Shown here piece after piece: positions 9,726-18,442 of a DNA stretch of 64,000 nucleotides. The DNA is from Vibrio tapetis subsp. tapetis. GTDB lineage: Bacteria; Pseudomonadota; Gammaproteobacteria; Enterobacterales; Vibrionaceae. The notes below the pieces were generated by a model, which was given only the letters and a program-made list of their open reading frames with translations, was not told the DNA's origin and ran no database searches. The stretch spans positions 1,426,001 through 1,490,000 of the forward strand of contig NZ_LT960612.1 in the NCBI RefSeq assembly GCF_900233005.1, read 5' to 3'. A program made the translations under genes and the position numbers. The number at the start of each line of letters is the position of its first letter. The first letter of the stretch is position 1.

Positions 9726-9963
9726 GTTAAGCCTCCCTTAAACACAAGCCATACATCAGTTTGCAAGAAGCAACTGATGGGTGTGTAAAAGATTTTTACC
9801 TGCCAAGTAACAAAATTATAGTTTTTTAAGTCATAGATAATTTCTATCAGTATATAGAGTTATAGACCACCATTTGAGGCACGAAAAGGTTCGTGACGGA
9901 TAAACGACAAGATCATCGTGACGCAATATGGCGATCCGCTTTTTAATCAACACCGGATACTTA

Positions 9964-12450
9964 CTATATTGTATGTAGGAAGTTAGCTTCGAACTCAATT
10001 AATGAGCGAGGCTCAAAGAGCGACAAAAGCCATTCAACATGCTTATTCTCAATCCGAGGTTGAACAATGAATACGTCGTGAATTTGATGGATGTTGAGCG
10101 ATGCATAGCGTACATGTTGAGCGTTTTTATTCTGGCTTGAGTAGGACAGAATTTTGTTATCGGTATGATTTAAAAACTTAAGTAATTGTGAAGTAAATTT
10201 CATCGAATTTTGTGTAGTCGCAATACGATACAGATAACCGTGGGTGGTTTTTTGCTTTACCCAATAATCAAATCGCGACAAATCTAAGTCGTGGGTACTC
10301 ATAAATAGCGCTTCGTTTTTGAAAACCCATTTGCACAGATTAACCGGTGTATGTTTAAACTCCGGCTGACCCGATATGGGATCGACATACTCCGCGATTA
10401 ATCGACAGGGCTTGGCATTTTTTGCGTGCCTAGCACTCCAATGTATGGGTAGAAAGAGTTGATGATCTTCCATGTTAAGGTCAAGTTCGATTCGGGCTAA
10501 GATTGTCCCGTTGTCATTTGAAACTTCAACGATATCACCCGTTTCTAACCCAATTATCTGTGCGCTATGTGGGTTCATTGATAAACAGGGTTCGGTGGTG
10601 TGGTCAGCAAGGCGCTCCGAAAGGCCGGTTCGAGTCATCGTATGCCAGTGATCACGAATCCGTCCGGTGTTAAGTAACCATTGTGATTGGTTGCTGGTTG
10701 TTGACTGAGGGGCTTGGTACTCTACAGAGACAAACCTCGCTTTTCCGTTATCGGTATAAAACCTACCATCACTAAATAATCGCTGGTGCGTTATTTTCGT
10801 TTGTAACACCAATACAGGCCATTGCTGAGGTTCCATCTGTGAGTATTGCAGATCAGTAATCTCGGATAATCCCGTTAAGCACAAATCACGTGACTGTCCG
10901 TTATGGTTATTAAGCGCCGTTAGTTTTGCGTGTTCTCTGAAAATCTCTCCTTCATGACGGTAGTTAAAAGCGCTAACAAATCCCATTTTTTGCGCAACTT
11001 GGCTGATGATCCACCAATCGGGTTTAGAGAGGCCAGGGCTTGGGAGTAACCTGCGCTGTCTTGAAATTCGTCGTTCAGAATTGGTCACTGTGCCTGATTT
11101 TTCGCTCCAGCCTTGGGCGGGTAAAAGAAGATCGGCTAATCGAGTGGTGTCTGTCTCTTCAATGCAATCGGAAACCACGACGAAGTCGCATTTCTTCAGT
11201 GCAGATATTACCTTGTCTGTATTTGGTAGGCTAACTGCCGGGTTGGTCGCCATGATCCACACCGCTTTGATTTTTCCTTGTTCCATTGCATCGAACATGT
11301 CGATGGCTTTTAATCCCGGTTGCGTTGCGAGCGACGGAGCATCCCAAAAGCGGCTTAGTGCATTTATCTCTTCGTTGTTATCAAACTCCATGTGAGCTGC
11401 GAGCGTATTGGCAAGGGCGCCGACTTCACGTCCTCCCATGGCATTGGGTTGGCCTGTTATCGAAAAAGGGCCGGACCCCGCCTTACCTATTTTCCCGCTC
11501 GCAAGGTGGCAGTTTAAAATGCTGTTAACTTTATCGCTGCCTGAAGAAGATTGATTAACCCCTTGAGAATAAATGGTCAGAACCTTTTCGGTCCTTGCAA
11601 ATAATTGATAGAAGTGACTGAGCGTGTCTGCGTTTATTCCCGTTATCTGGCACAGGTGTTTTGCATTTTGTTCGGCCGATGCCAGGGCTTGATCGAATCC
11701 TTGTGTATGGTTTTCGATAAAGTTGGCGTCTAATGCATGGTTGCTGGCAAGGTGCTTGAGTAGCCCATTAAACAACGCAACATCTGAACCACTGTTAATA
11801 GGAAGATGGAGATCGGCAATGTCACAACTGGCCGTTTTTCGTGGGTCGATGACCACAACTATCAGGTTTGGGTTATTTTGTTTTGCTATTCGTAACCGTT
11901 GAAATAAAACGGGGTGACACCAAGCGAGATTGGAGCCCGTCAAGATCACAACATCAGTTTGTTCCAAATCTTCATAACAGACTGGCACAGTATCCATCCC
12001 AAATGCCCGCTTATGACCAACAACACTTGAAGCCATACAAAGGCGAGAATTGCTGTCGATATTGGCCGTGCCCATGAAGCCCTTAATAAGCTTGTTGGCA
12101 ACATAGTAATCTTCAGTCAGCAGTTGGCCTGATACGTAAAAGGCAACCGAATTCGGCCCATGTTCTTCTATCGTGCGTCTGAATTTTTCGGCCACGAGCG
12201 AAGTAGCATTATCCCAATTGAGTGTTTCTAATTGGCGACTTGCGTGCCTTAGTTTTGGTTCAAGTAAGCGCCCTTCATGAGACACGGTATCGCCAAGCGC
12301 GATGCCTTTAGTACATAGTTTCCCAAAGTTTGCAGGGTGTGATTTATCGCCTCGTATATCCAATAAGCCATTGCGGTTGGGCTTCGCTTCAACACCACAA
12401 CCGACACCGCAGTATGCGCATGTTGTTTTAATCCATCCTTGCTCATTCAT
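9964..12450 (-). CDS. nasA: Assimilatory nitrate reductase catalytic subunit
   Basis: This Mo-bisMGD enzyme reduces nitrate to nitrite in the cytoplasm for nitrogen assimilation. The N-terminal [4Fe-4S] site reads 'CAYCGVGCGVEA' with a later Cys in 'GKLCTKG'. The active-site loop 'SNSRLCMASSVVGHKRAFG', the molybdopterin domain and a C-terminal dinucleotide-binding barrel follow. The C-terminal ~120 residues contain no Cys cluster, so the BFD-type [2Fe-2S] domain seen in Klebsiella-type NasA is missing, and I found no such domain in the bases after the stop. I chose ATG 12450, nine bases after AAGG; an ATG at 12459 directly abuts that site. It is divergent from cobA-nirBD with its own sigma-54 type promoter. 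Confidence 0.93.
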   Translation of the reverse strand: MNEQGWIKTTCAYCGVGCGVEAKPNRNGLLDIRGDKSHPANFGKLCTKGIALGDTVSHEGRLLEPKLRHASRQLETLNWDNATSLVAEKFRRTIEEHGPNSVAFYVSGQLLTEDYYVANKLIKGFMGTANIDSNSRLCMASSVVGHKRAFGMDTVPVCYEDLEQTDVVILTGSNLAWCHPVLFQRLRIAKQNNPNLIVVVIDPRKTASCDIADLHLPINSGSDVALFNGLLKHLASNHALDANFIENHTQGFDQALASAEQNAKHLCQITGINADTLSHFYQLFARTEKVLTIYSQGVNQSSSGSDKVNSILNCHLASGKIGKAGSGPFSITGQPNAMGGREVGALANTLAAHMEFDNNEEINALSRFWDAPSLATQPGLKAIDMFDAMEQGKIKAVWIMATNPAVSLPNTDKVISALKKCDFVVVSDCIEETDTTRLADLLLPAQGWSEKSGTVTNSERRISRQRRLLPSPGLSKPDWWIISQVAQKMGFVSAFNYRHEGEIFREHAKLTALNNHNGQSRDLCLTGLSEITDLQYSQMEPQQWPVLVLQTKITHQRLFSDGRFYTDNGKARFVSVEYQAPQSTTSNQSQWLLNTGRIRDHWHTMTRTGLSERLADHTTEPCLSMNPHSAQIIGLETGDIVEVSNDNGTILARIELDLNMEDHQLFLPIHWSARHAKNAKPCRLIAEYVDPISGQPEFKHTPVNLCKWVFKNEALFMSTHDLDLSRFDYWVKQKTTHGYLYRIATTQNSMKFTSQLLKFLNHTDNKILSYSSQNKNAQHVRYASLNIHQIHDVFIVQPRIENKHVEWLLSLFEPRSLIEFEANFLHTI

Positions 12451-12501
12451 CTCTACCATCCTTGTGCGAGATCACAGATATTTTCATCTAGTTTTATAGT
12501 C

Positions 12502-12518
12502 AGCAAAAACCGAGCCAC
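12502..12518 (-). promoter_or_regulatory. Sigma-54 promoter for nasA
   Basis: On the minus strand the sequence reads TGGCTCGGTTTTTGCT, with GG and GC separated by exactly 10 bases as the -24/-12 elements require. It lies about 50 bases upstream of the nasA start. It implies control by an NtrC-type activator, consistent with nitrogen limitation. Confidence 0.75.
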
Positions 12519-12800
12519 TCAATTGCAACATTTAGTTATTTTATGATCGTGATTATTAATTTTTTTAAAACAGTTACTTAGAGAGAGTTGTTAGTGTTTA
12601 TTGTGTTTCGTAGGTAGTAATAGTGCATAAGGAAACTGGTTTAGTGCACTGAAATGGAATAAGACGCACCATGAAGAAACATTTGTGGGCCAATTTTGCT
12701 AAATAATTAACCATAATAACAAGGTAGTTACCTGAGTGTTTCAACCTTATCTATCTGTTTTATAGTGACTTTAAAATAGTTTTTGCAAAAAAGTTACCAT

Positions 12801-12817
12801 TTGGCATCGTCCTTGCT
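12801..12817 (+). promoter_or_regulatory. Sigma-54 promoter for cobA-nirBD operon
   Basis: TTGGCATCGTCCTTGCT matches TGGCACG-N4-TTGCW, with GG-N10-GC spacing exact. It lies about 47 bases before the cobA start. With the opposing site at 12502-12518, the two sigma-54 promoters face outward across about 280 bases where activator sites would be expected. Confidence 0.8.
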
Positions 12818-12863
12818 CTGTTGATATCAACGGATTGAAATATGAGCATACAAGGAACGTTCT

Positions 12864-13763
12864 ATGATGGATAACTTAGCAAGCATTAAGAGCTCTCAAG
12901 CAACCAATAGTTCGAGTAAACAAGGCAAAGTCATCTTGGTTGGGGCGGGCCCTGGAGATCCCAATCTTTTAACCCTTGGCGCACTAAATGCGATGCAAAG
13001 TGCGGACGTTATTGTTTATGACAATCTAGTTAGCCATGAAATTCGAGCCTTATTTCCAGCGGACACAACTAAAAAATACGTAGGTAAAGCTAAGGGGCAA
13101 CACAGCTCAACTCAAGAAGAAATAAACCAAATTCTTATAGAAACTGCAAAGCAAGGTCAGACGGTTTGCCGAGTTAAAGGGGGAGATTCATTTGTTTTTG
13201 GTCGTGGTGGTGAAGAGATGCTTTGCTTGGCAAAAAATGGCATCAAAGTAAACGTAGTTCCGGGTATTACCGCCGCTTCTGGCTGTACTTCTTATTCAAA
13301 CATTCCGCTGACTCACCGAGGGTTGGCTCAAGGCTGTACTTACATCACTGCACACGCCGAAAAAGACTTAGAGATCCAATGGAGCGCTTTAGCTCAGTTA
13401 AACCAAACCTTGGTTATCTATATGGGGGTGAGCAAGGTTGAACTCATCTCAAATAATTTGATCAAGGCTGGCATGAGTAGTTCGACTCCCGTTGCCTTAA
13501 TTGAAAAAGGCTGTTGTCCAGAACAACGAACATTCACCGGCCGTCTAGACGAATTAGCTCAGTTGAAAGAACAGCATCAAGTTCGCTCGCCCGCGTTAAT
13601 AGTGATTGGCGAAGTTGTTAGCGTAGCAGAGCAGATGAAACGGCTCGAAGAAACTAACCAATTAAGCCAGTTAGGCCCGCTGAGTGAACAACAAACCATC
13701 ACATTGGAAATGCACCTCCAGAGTGATGAGCAGAAAACAGAACAATTAAAACTAACGGCATAA
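12864..13763 (+). CDS. cobA: Uroporphyrinogen-III C-methyltransferase
   Basis: This SUMT enzyme adds two methyls to uroporphyrinogen III to make precorrin-2, the precursor of the siroheme needed by NirB. It is 299 residues with '[19 protein letters not shown]' at the start, '[13 protein letters not shown]' (SAM-binding loop), '[21 protein letters not shown]' in the core, and 'VIYMGVSK' further on. The C-terminal ~40 residues are a Gln/Glu-rich tail beyond the enzyme fold. AAGGA lies 7 bases before ATG 12864, and a second ATG follows directly. It is first in the nir operon, so siroheme supply is induced together with nitrite reductase. Confidence 0.95.
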   Translation: MMDNLASIKSSQATNSSSKQGKVILVGAGPGDPNLLTLGALNAMQSADVIVYDNLVSHEIRALFPADTTKKYVGKAKGQHSSTQEEINQILIETAKQGQTVCRVKGGDSFVFGRGGEEMLCLAKNGIKVNVVPGITAASGCTSYSNIPLTHRGLAQGCTYITAHAEKDLEIQWSALAQLNQTLVIYMGVSKVELISNNLIKAGMSSSTPVALIEKGCCPEQRTFTGRLDELAQLKEQHQVRSPALIVIGEVVSVAEQMKRLEETNQLSQLGPLSEQQTITLEMHLQSDEQKTEQLKLTA

Positions 13764-13887
13764 CGCCTTATCTGAACTCTCATGGGGTGCGATTTATGTG
13801 GTACATGCGATCGCAGCTGCAAGCATGATTTCAGATCTTAAATTTATTACTTATTACATGAGTAAATGTCGCTTGAAGGGAATCAAT

Positions 13888-16491
13888 ATGAGCAAACAAC
13901 GAATAGTCGTGGTCGGGAATGGCATGGTTGGCCATAAATTTATCGACACGTTAATGCAGAATAAACCAGAAAATATCGAAGTAATGACGTTCTCAGAAGA
14001 GTCTCGCTTGGCCTACGATAGGGTCCAGCTTACGTCGTATTACACAGGGAAAAGTGCCGATGATTTGGCGATGGCAAAACCTGAGAAATACGATGAACAA
14101 GGCGTTCGTTACTTAGTGAACGAATGCGTCAGCAACATTGATACGCAAACAAAAACAATCACGACAGAGAATGGATTGGTTGAAGAGTATGACACTTTGG
14201 TTCTCGCTACCGGATCGACCCCCTTTGTTCCGCCGATCCCTGGAAGTGACCAGAGTCATTGTCACGTGTACCGAACACTTGATGATCTGGATGCCATTGA
14301 AGTGTCGAGCAAAAGCAGCAAAAGTGCGGTTGTTATAGGTGGTGGCTTACTTGGGTTAGAAGCTGCGAATGCAGTTAAGAACCTCGGGTTGCAAACGCAT
14401 GTTGTTGAATTTGCGCCTCGCTTAATGGCTGTTCAACTGGACGCAGGTGGCGGTGCCTTGTTGCGAAGAAAGATTGAAGATCTTGGCGTTCAAGTGCATA
14501 CCGAAAAAGCAACCACTGAGATTATTGCAGGTGAACAGAGCCGATATCGTCTAAATTTTGCGGACGGTAGCTTTTTAGAAACCGATGTTGTGGTGTTTTC
14601 AGCCGGAATTAGACCCCAAGATGCATTGGCACGAGCGTGTGGGTTAGAAATAGGAGAACGCGGTGGAATAGTGATAGATAACTATTGCCAAACCAGTGAC
14701 GCTAACATTTACGCGGTGGGCGAATGTGCTTTGTGGAAGGGGAGAATTTTCGGGTTGGTCGCACCGGGATATCAAATGGCGAAAGTGGCGGTAGAGCAGG
14801 TACTTGCTGCTTCGGAAGCCATCACTAACGCAGATGCCCCGACGTTTACGGGCGCAGATATGAGCACAAAACTCAAGCTGATGGGCGTTGATGTTGCAAG
14901 CATTGGTGAAGTACACGATAAAACGGACGGTGCTCAGTCTTACACTTATCATGATGAAATTACTCAGGTTTACAAACGCCTTATTGTCTCTGAAGATGGC
15001 AAAAAATTGGTAGGAGCTGTGTTGGTTGGCGACGCAGAAGCTTATGGGTCATTGTTACAGCTCAAATTGAATGATATGGATTTGCCTGCCAACCCTTCAA
15101 CCCTGATCCTTCCTCTACTTGATTCAGACGAACCGGTTGGCTTGGGCGTCGAGGCATTGCCGGCCAGCGCGGTCATTTGTTCGTGTTTTGATGTAACCAA
15201 GCAAGACATTCAGCAAGCGGTCGCTGATGGTTGTACCGATATGTCGATGCTAAAACAGACGACAAATGCTTCAACAGGCTGTGGGGGTTGCTCTGCATTA
15301 GCGAAACAAGTGCTTGATGCTGAACTGTCCGCAAACGGTGTGGAAGTGAGTAACGATGTTTGCGAGCACTTTGCTTATTCTCGCCAAGAGCTAAGTGACC
15401 TTATTCGTGTGAATAAAATTAAGTCATTTGATGATGTATTAGCTCAACACGGTAGTGGCTTAGGCTGTGACGTTTGTAAGCCAACAGTTGGCTCAATTTT
15501 GGCGTCTTACTGGAATGATTATGTGTTAGAAAATAAACACATGGAGCTTCAAGATACCAATGACTTATACCTAGGTAATATGCAAAAAGATGGTACCTAT
15601 TCCGTTGTGCCTCGTATTGCTGCGGGCGAAGTGACCCCCGAAAAACTCATTGTGTTGGGCGAAGTTGCCCAAGAGTTTGGTTTGTATACCAAGATCACTG
15701 GCGGCCAACGTATTGATTTGTTTGGCGCTCAATTAAACGACTTGCCAACCATTTGGCGCAAACTCGTCGACGCTGGCTTTGAGACCGGCCACGCCTATGG
15801 CAAATCCTTACGGACGGTCAAATCGTGCGTGGGCAGTTCTTGGTGCCGTTATGGTGTACAAGACAGCATGGACTTTGCCGTTAAATTAGAAAATCGATAC
15901 AAAGGCTTACGTTCTCCTCATAAACTTAAGTTTGCGGTGTCCGGTTGTACGCGTGAATGTGCAGAAGCGCAATCAAAAGACATTGGCGTCATCGCAACAG
16001 ATAAAGGTTGGAATCTTTTTGTATGCGGTAACGGGGGAATGCGTCCCCGTCATGCCGATTTATTCGCAACCGATCTGGATGACGAAACCCTCATTAAATA
16101 TGTCGACAGAATATTGATGCTCTATGTAAGAACCGCGGATCGTTTACAACGCACGTCAGTCTGGCTAGAAAACTTAGAAGGTGGCTTAGATTACCTCAAG
16201 GAAGTTGTGATTGGAGATAAGTTAAAGCTCGCTGCCGAGTTAGAAAAAGACATGGCGTTTAACATCGAGCATTACCAATGTGAATGGAAAACAACGATTG
16301 AAAATCCGGAAAAGCTAAAACGTTTCCAACACTTCATCAACAGTGAAGATCGAGATGACGCTCTTAACTTTAAGAAAGAACGAGGGCAGCTAATACCGTG
16401 CGCCTCAGTGACGACTCCTAGTGATACGGGTGCGCAAGACAAGCAATTGGAAGCTCAAGCCGAAACACGTACAGCATCAACGGTAGAATAA
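13888..16491 (+). CDS. nirB: NADH-dependent nitrite reductase large subunit
   Basis: NirB reduces nitrite to ammonium with NADH, via FAD, Fe-S and siroheme. From ATG 13888 (site GAAGGGA) it has 867 residues. In order: an FAD/NAD pyridine nucleotide-disulphide reductase domain (about 1-300, 'GNGMVGHKF'), a BFD [2Fe-2S] domain ('ICSCFDVT...GCGGCSAL'), a second BFD-like segment ('GLGCDVCKP'), the ferredoxin-like half domain and the siroheme/[4Fe-4S] site made by 'SCVGSSWC' (Cx5C) and 'GCTRECAEAQ' (Cx3C). A GTG at 13798 would add 30 residues without family support. The gene sits between cobA and nirD. Confidence 0.95.
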   Translation: MSKQRIVVVGNGMVGHKFIDTLMQNKPENIEVMTFSEESRLAYDRVQLTSYYTGKSADDLAMAKPEKYDEQGVRYLVNECVSNIDTQTKTITTENGLVEEYDTLVLATGSTPFVPPIPGSDQSHCHVYRTLDDLDAIEVSSKSSKSAVVIGGGLLGLEAANAVKNLGLQTHVVEFAPRLMAVQLDAGGGALLRRKIEDLGVQVHTEKATTEIIAGEQSRYRLNFADGSFLETDVVVFSAGIRPQDALARACGLEIGERGGIVIDNYCQTSDANIYAVGECALWKGRIFGLVAPGYQMAKVAVEQVLAASEAITNADAPTFTGADMSTKLKLMGVDVASIGEVHDKTDGAQSYTYHDEITQVYKRLIVSEDGKKLVGAVLVGDAEAYGSLLQLKLNDMDLPANPSTLILPLLDSDEPVGLGVEALPASAVICSCFDVTKQDIQQAVADGCTDMSMLKQTTNASTGCGGCSALAKQVLDAELSANGVEVSNDVCEHFAYSRQELSDLIRVNKIKSFDDVLAQHGSGLGCDVCKPTVGSILASYWNDYVLENKHMELQDTNDLYLGNMQKDGTYSVVPRIAAGEVTPEKLIVLGEVAQEFGLYTKITGGQRIDLFGAQLNDLPTIWRKLVDAGFETGHAYGKSLRTVKSCVGSSWCRYGVQDSMDFAVKLENRYKGLRSPHKLKFAVSGCTRECAEAQSKDIGVIATDKGWNLFVCGNGGMRPRHADLFATDLDDETLIKYVDRILMLYVRTADRLQRTSVWLENLEGGLDYLKEVVIGDKLKLAAELEKDMAFNIEHYQCEWKTTIENPEKLKRFQHFINSEDRDDALNFKKERGQLIPCASVTTPSDTGAQDKQLEAQAETRTASTVE

Positions 16492-16502
16492 GGATATGAC
16501 TC

Positions 16503-16835
16503 ATGACTAATTGGCAAACAGTATGCACCAAGGATGACTTGATACCACACACAGGGGTATGTACCAAGGTCGGGGATCAGCAAATTGCGCTATTTTATTG
16601 TGCAAGAACAGAGGGGCTTTATGCGATTTCAAATTACGACCCAATCGGTAAAGCGAATGTTTTGTCTCGGGGCATGATGGGGTCAATAACCGGGCAGCCG
16701 TGTGTCGCATCCCCTTTATACAAGCAGCACTTTCACCTTGAAACAGGGATATGTATTGAAGATCCGGATTTAAAAGTGGAGACTTTCGCCGTTCGTGAAC
16801 AAGGCTCAAGCATTCAAATTTCATTATCTAAATAA
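16503..16835 (+). CDS. nirD: Nitrite reductase small subunit
   Basis: NirD is the 110-residue Rieske-fold partner of NirB. It shows the family's 'GQPCVASPLYKQHFHLETGICIEDP' region, in which the Rieske Cys-His ligand pairs are not preserved as CxH...CxxH; proteobacterial NirD normally lacks the cluster. It begins 11 bases after the nirB stop, with AAGGA upstream. Confidence 0.92.
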   Translation: MTNWQTVCTKDDLIPHTGVCTKVGDQQIALFYCARTEGLYAISNYDPIGKANVLSRGMMGSITGQPCVASPLYKQHFHLETGICIEDPDLKVETFAVREQGSSIQISLSK

Positions 16836-16862
16836 TTACCGTTGGAATTGAGAGGAAAAACT

Positions 16863-18332
16863 ATGGACAGTACATCATTCTCACTATTTTCTTTTAAAGG
16901 GAAAATGAAAGTTTTACACCTAAGTTGGATGGCATTTTTTGTCACTTTTGTTGTTTGGTTTAACTTTGCGCCAATGCTTCAAATGGTGAAAACGACATTG
17001 GGTTTAACGACCGAACAGATAAAAATGTTGCTGATACTTAACGTCGCTTTAACCATTCCTGCACGGGTCGTCGTCGGCATGCTGACGGATAAATATGGAC
17101 CAAGAATTGTTTATTCGGCCTTGCTTGCGCTGTGTTCGTTGCCTTGTTTTATGTTTGCTTTGGCAGATAGCTTCGTTCAAGCTGCAATCGCACGGTTTTT
17201 GTTAGGCTTTATTGGCGCAGGGTTTGTGGTTGGTATTCGCTTGGTTTCTGAGTGGTTCCCTCATCATGAATTAGGGACAGCTGAAGGTATTTATGGGGGG
17301 TGGGGTAACTTTGGTTCGGCCGCTGCAGCCTTTACTTTACCGACATTGGCTCTGCTATTTGGTGGTGAAGATGGCTGGAGATATGCCGTCGGGGTTACCG
17401 GAATGATGAGCTTGGTGTTCTCGTTTATCTTTTATGCGAATGTAACGGATACACCAAAAGGGGCGACGTACTTTAAGCCAGCGCACCTAACCGCGATGGA
17501 AGTCACCTCGAAAGGGGATTTCTTTCTCCTGATGTTGATGAAGATCCCGATGTATGGTGCCCTTGCGTTATTAGCTTGGAAGCTTTCTCCTTCCGGTGTG
17601 GGCATGTTAAGTACAGAGATTGTGAACAGTGTCTATGCCTTGCTTGGTGCGCTTTATTTGTATGAATTAGCTCAGGTATGGAAAGTAAATAAAAAGGTGT
17701 TCTCTGAGCCAGTAGAAGAAATCCACCAATATAAATTTAAGCAAGTTGCAGTACTCAATGTCCTTTATTTCGCTACTTTTGGTTCTGAGCTTGCTGTCGT
17801 TTCAATGCTTCCTTTGTTCTTCCTTGAAACCTTCGAATTAACACCAGTCATGGCTGGCATGGTTGCTTCTGCTTACGCCTTTATGAACCTAATGTCTCGT
17901 CCGGGGGGCGGTTGGATTTCAGATAAATTCGGGCGGAAACCGACGCTGTTAATTCTTACTGCTGGCCTTGCTGTTGGTTACTTTGTCATGGGTAAAGTAG
18001 ACGCACAATGGCCATTGTGGCTGGCAGTGGTTGCTGCGATGGCGTGTTCGTTTTTTGTGCAAGCAGGTGAAGGTGCCGTCTTTGCGACAGTTCCATTGAT
18101 CAAGCGCCGTATGACAGGTCAAATTGCAGGTATGACTGGTGCCTACGGTAATGTCGGGGCTGTTGTTTACTTAACGGTTCTTTCCTTTGTTAGTTATCAG
18201 ACGTTCTTCTTTGTGATTGCAGGTACGGCAGTACTCGGTTTCATTACTCTGGCCGCTATGGAAGAACCGAATGGGCAGATAGCTGAGGTCAACGATGATG
18301 GTAGCGTAACCCTGATTGATGTATCCCATTAA
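16863..18332 (+). CDS. Nitrate/nitrite transporter, MFS NNP family
   Basis: This 489-residue protein has about 12 hydrophobic segments and the NNP nitrate signature 'YGGWGNFGSAAAAFTLP', along with 'RFLLGFIGAGFVVGIRL' and the MFS loop 'GRKPT' after 'GGWISDKF'. It should import nitrate or exchange nitrate and nitrite at the inner membrane. The true start is ATG 16863 with AGAGGA seven bases before. TTG 16842 would extend the frame by 7 codons but has no site. It belongs to the nir operon (27 bases after nirD). Whether it is closer to NarK or to an assimilatory NasA-type carrier cannot be settled here. Confidence 0.93.
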   Translation: MDSTSFSLFSFKGKMKVLHLSWMAFFVTFVVWFNFAPMLQMVKTTLGLTTEQIKMLLILNVALTIPARVVVGMLTDKYGPRIVYSALLALCSLPCFMFALADSFVQAAIARFLLGFIGAGFVVGIRLVSEWFPHHELGTAEGIYGGWGNFGSAAAAFTLPTLALLFGGEDGWRYAVGVTGMMSLVFSFIFYANVTDTPKGATYFKPAHLTAMEVTSKGDFFLLMLMKIPMYGALALLAWKLSPSGVGMLSTEIVNSVYALLGALYLYELAQVWKVNKKVFSEPVEEIHQYKFKQVAVLNVLYFATFGSELAVVSMLPLFFLETFELTPVMAGMVASAYAFMNLMSRPGGGWISDKFGRKPTLLILTAGLAVGYFVMGKVDAQWPLWLAVVAAMACSFFVQAGEGAVFATVPLIKRRMTGQIAGMTGAYGNVGAVVYLTVLSFVSYQTFFFVIAGTAVLGFITLAAMEEPNGQIAEVNDDGSVTLIDVSH

Positions 18333-18379
18333 AAGGTGTGATTAATTTCTAAATGAGATAATACACAGACCTCAATAAG

Positions 18380-18409
18380 CCCTTAACTCGACAGTTACTG
18401 AGTTAAGGG
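18380..18409 (+). terminator. Hairpin between transporter and PP2C-kinase genes
   Basis: CCCTTAACTC (18380-18389) pairs with GAGTTAAGGG (18400-18409) over a 10-nt loop. No T run follows, so it may attenuate or protect the transcript end and not fully terminate. Confidence 0.5.
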
Positions 18410-18442
18410 TCACTTCGTTCATCGCAGGCAAGGATGTTGGCA

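Noticed and set aside
12590..12680. NtrC-type TGCAC half sites between the sigma-54 promoters
   Set aside because: TGCAC-like matches occur, but no pair has the right spacing and symmetry.
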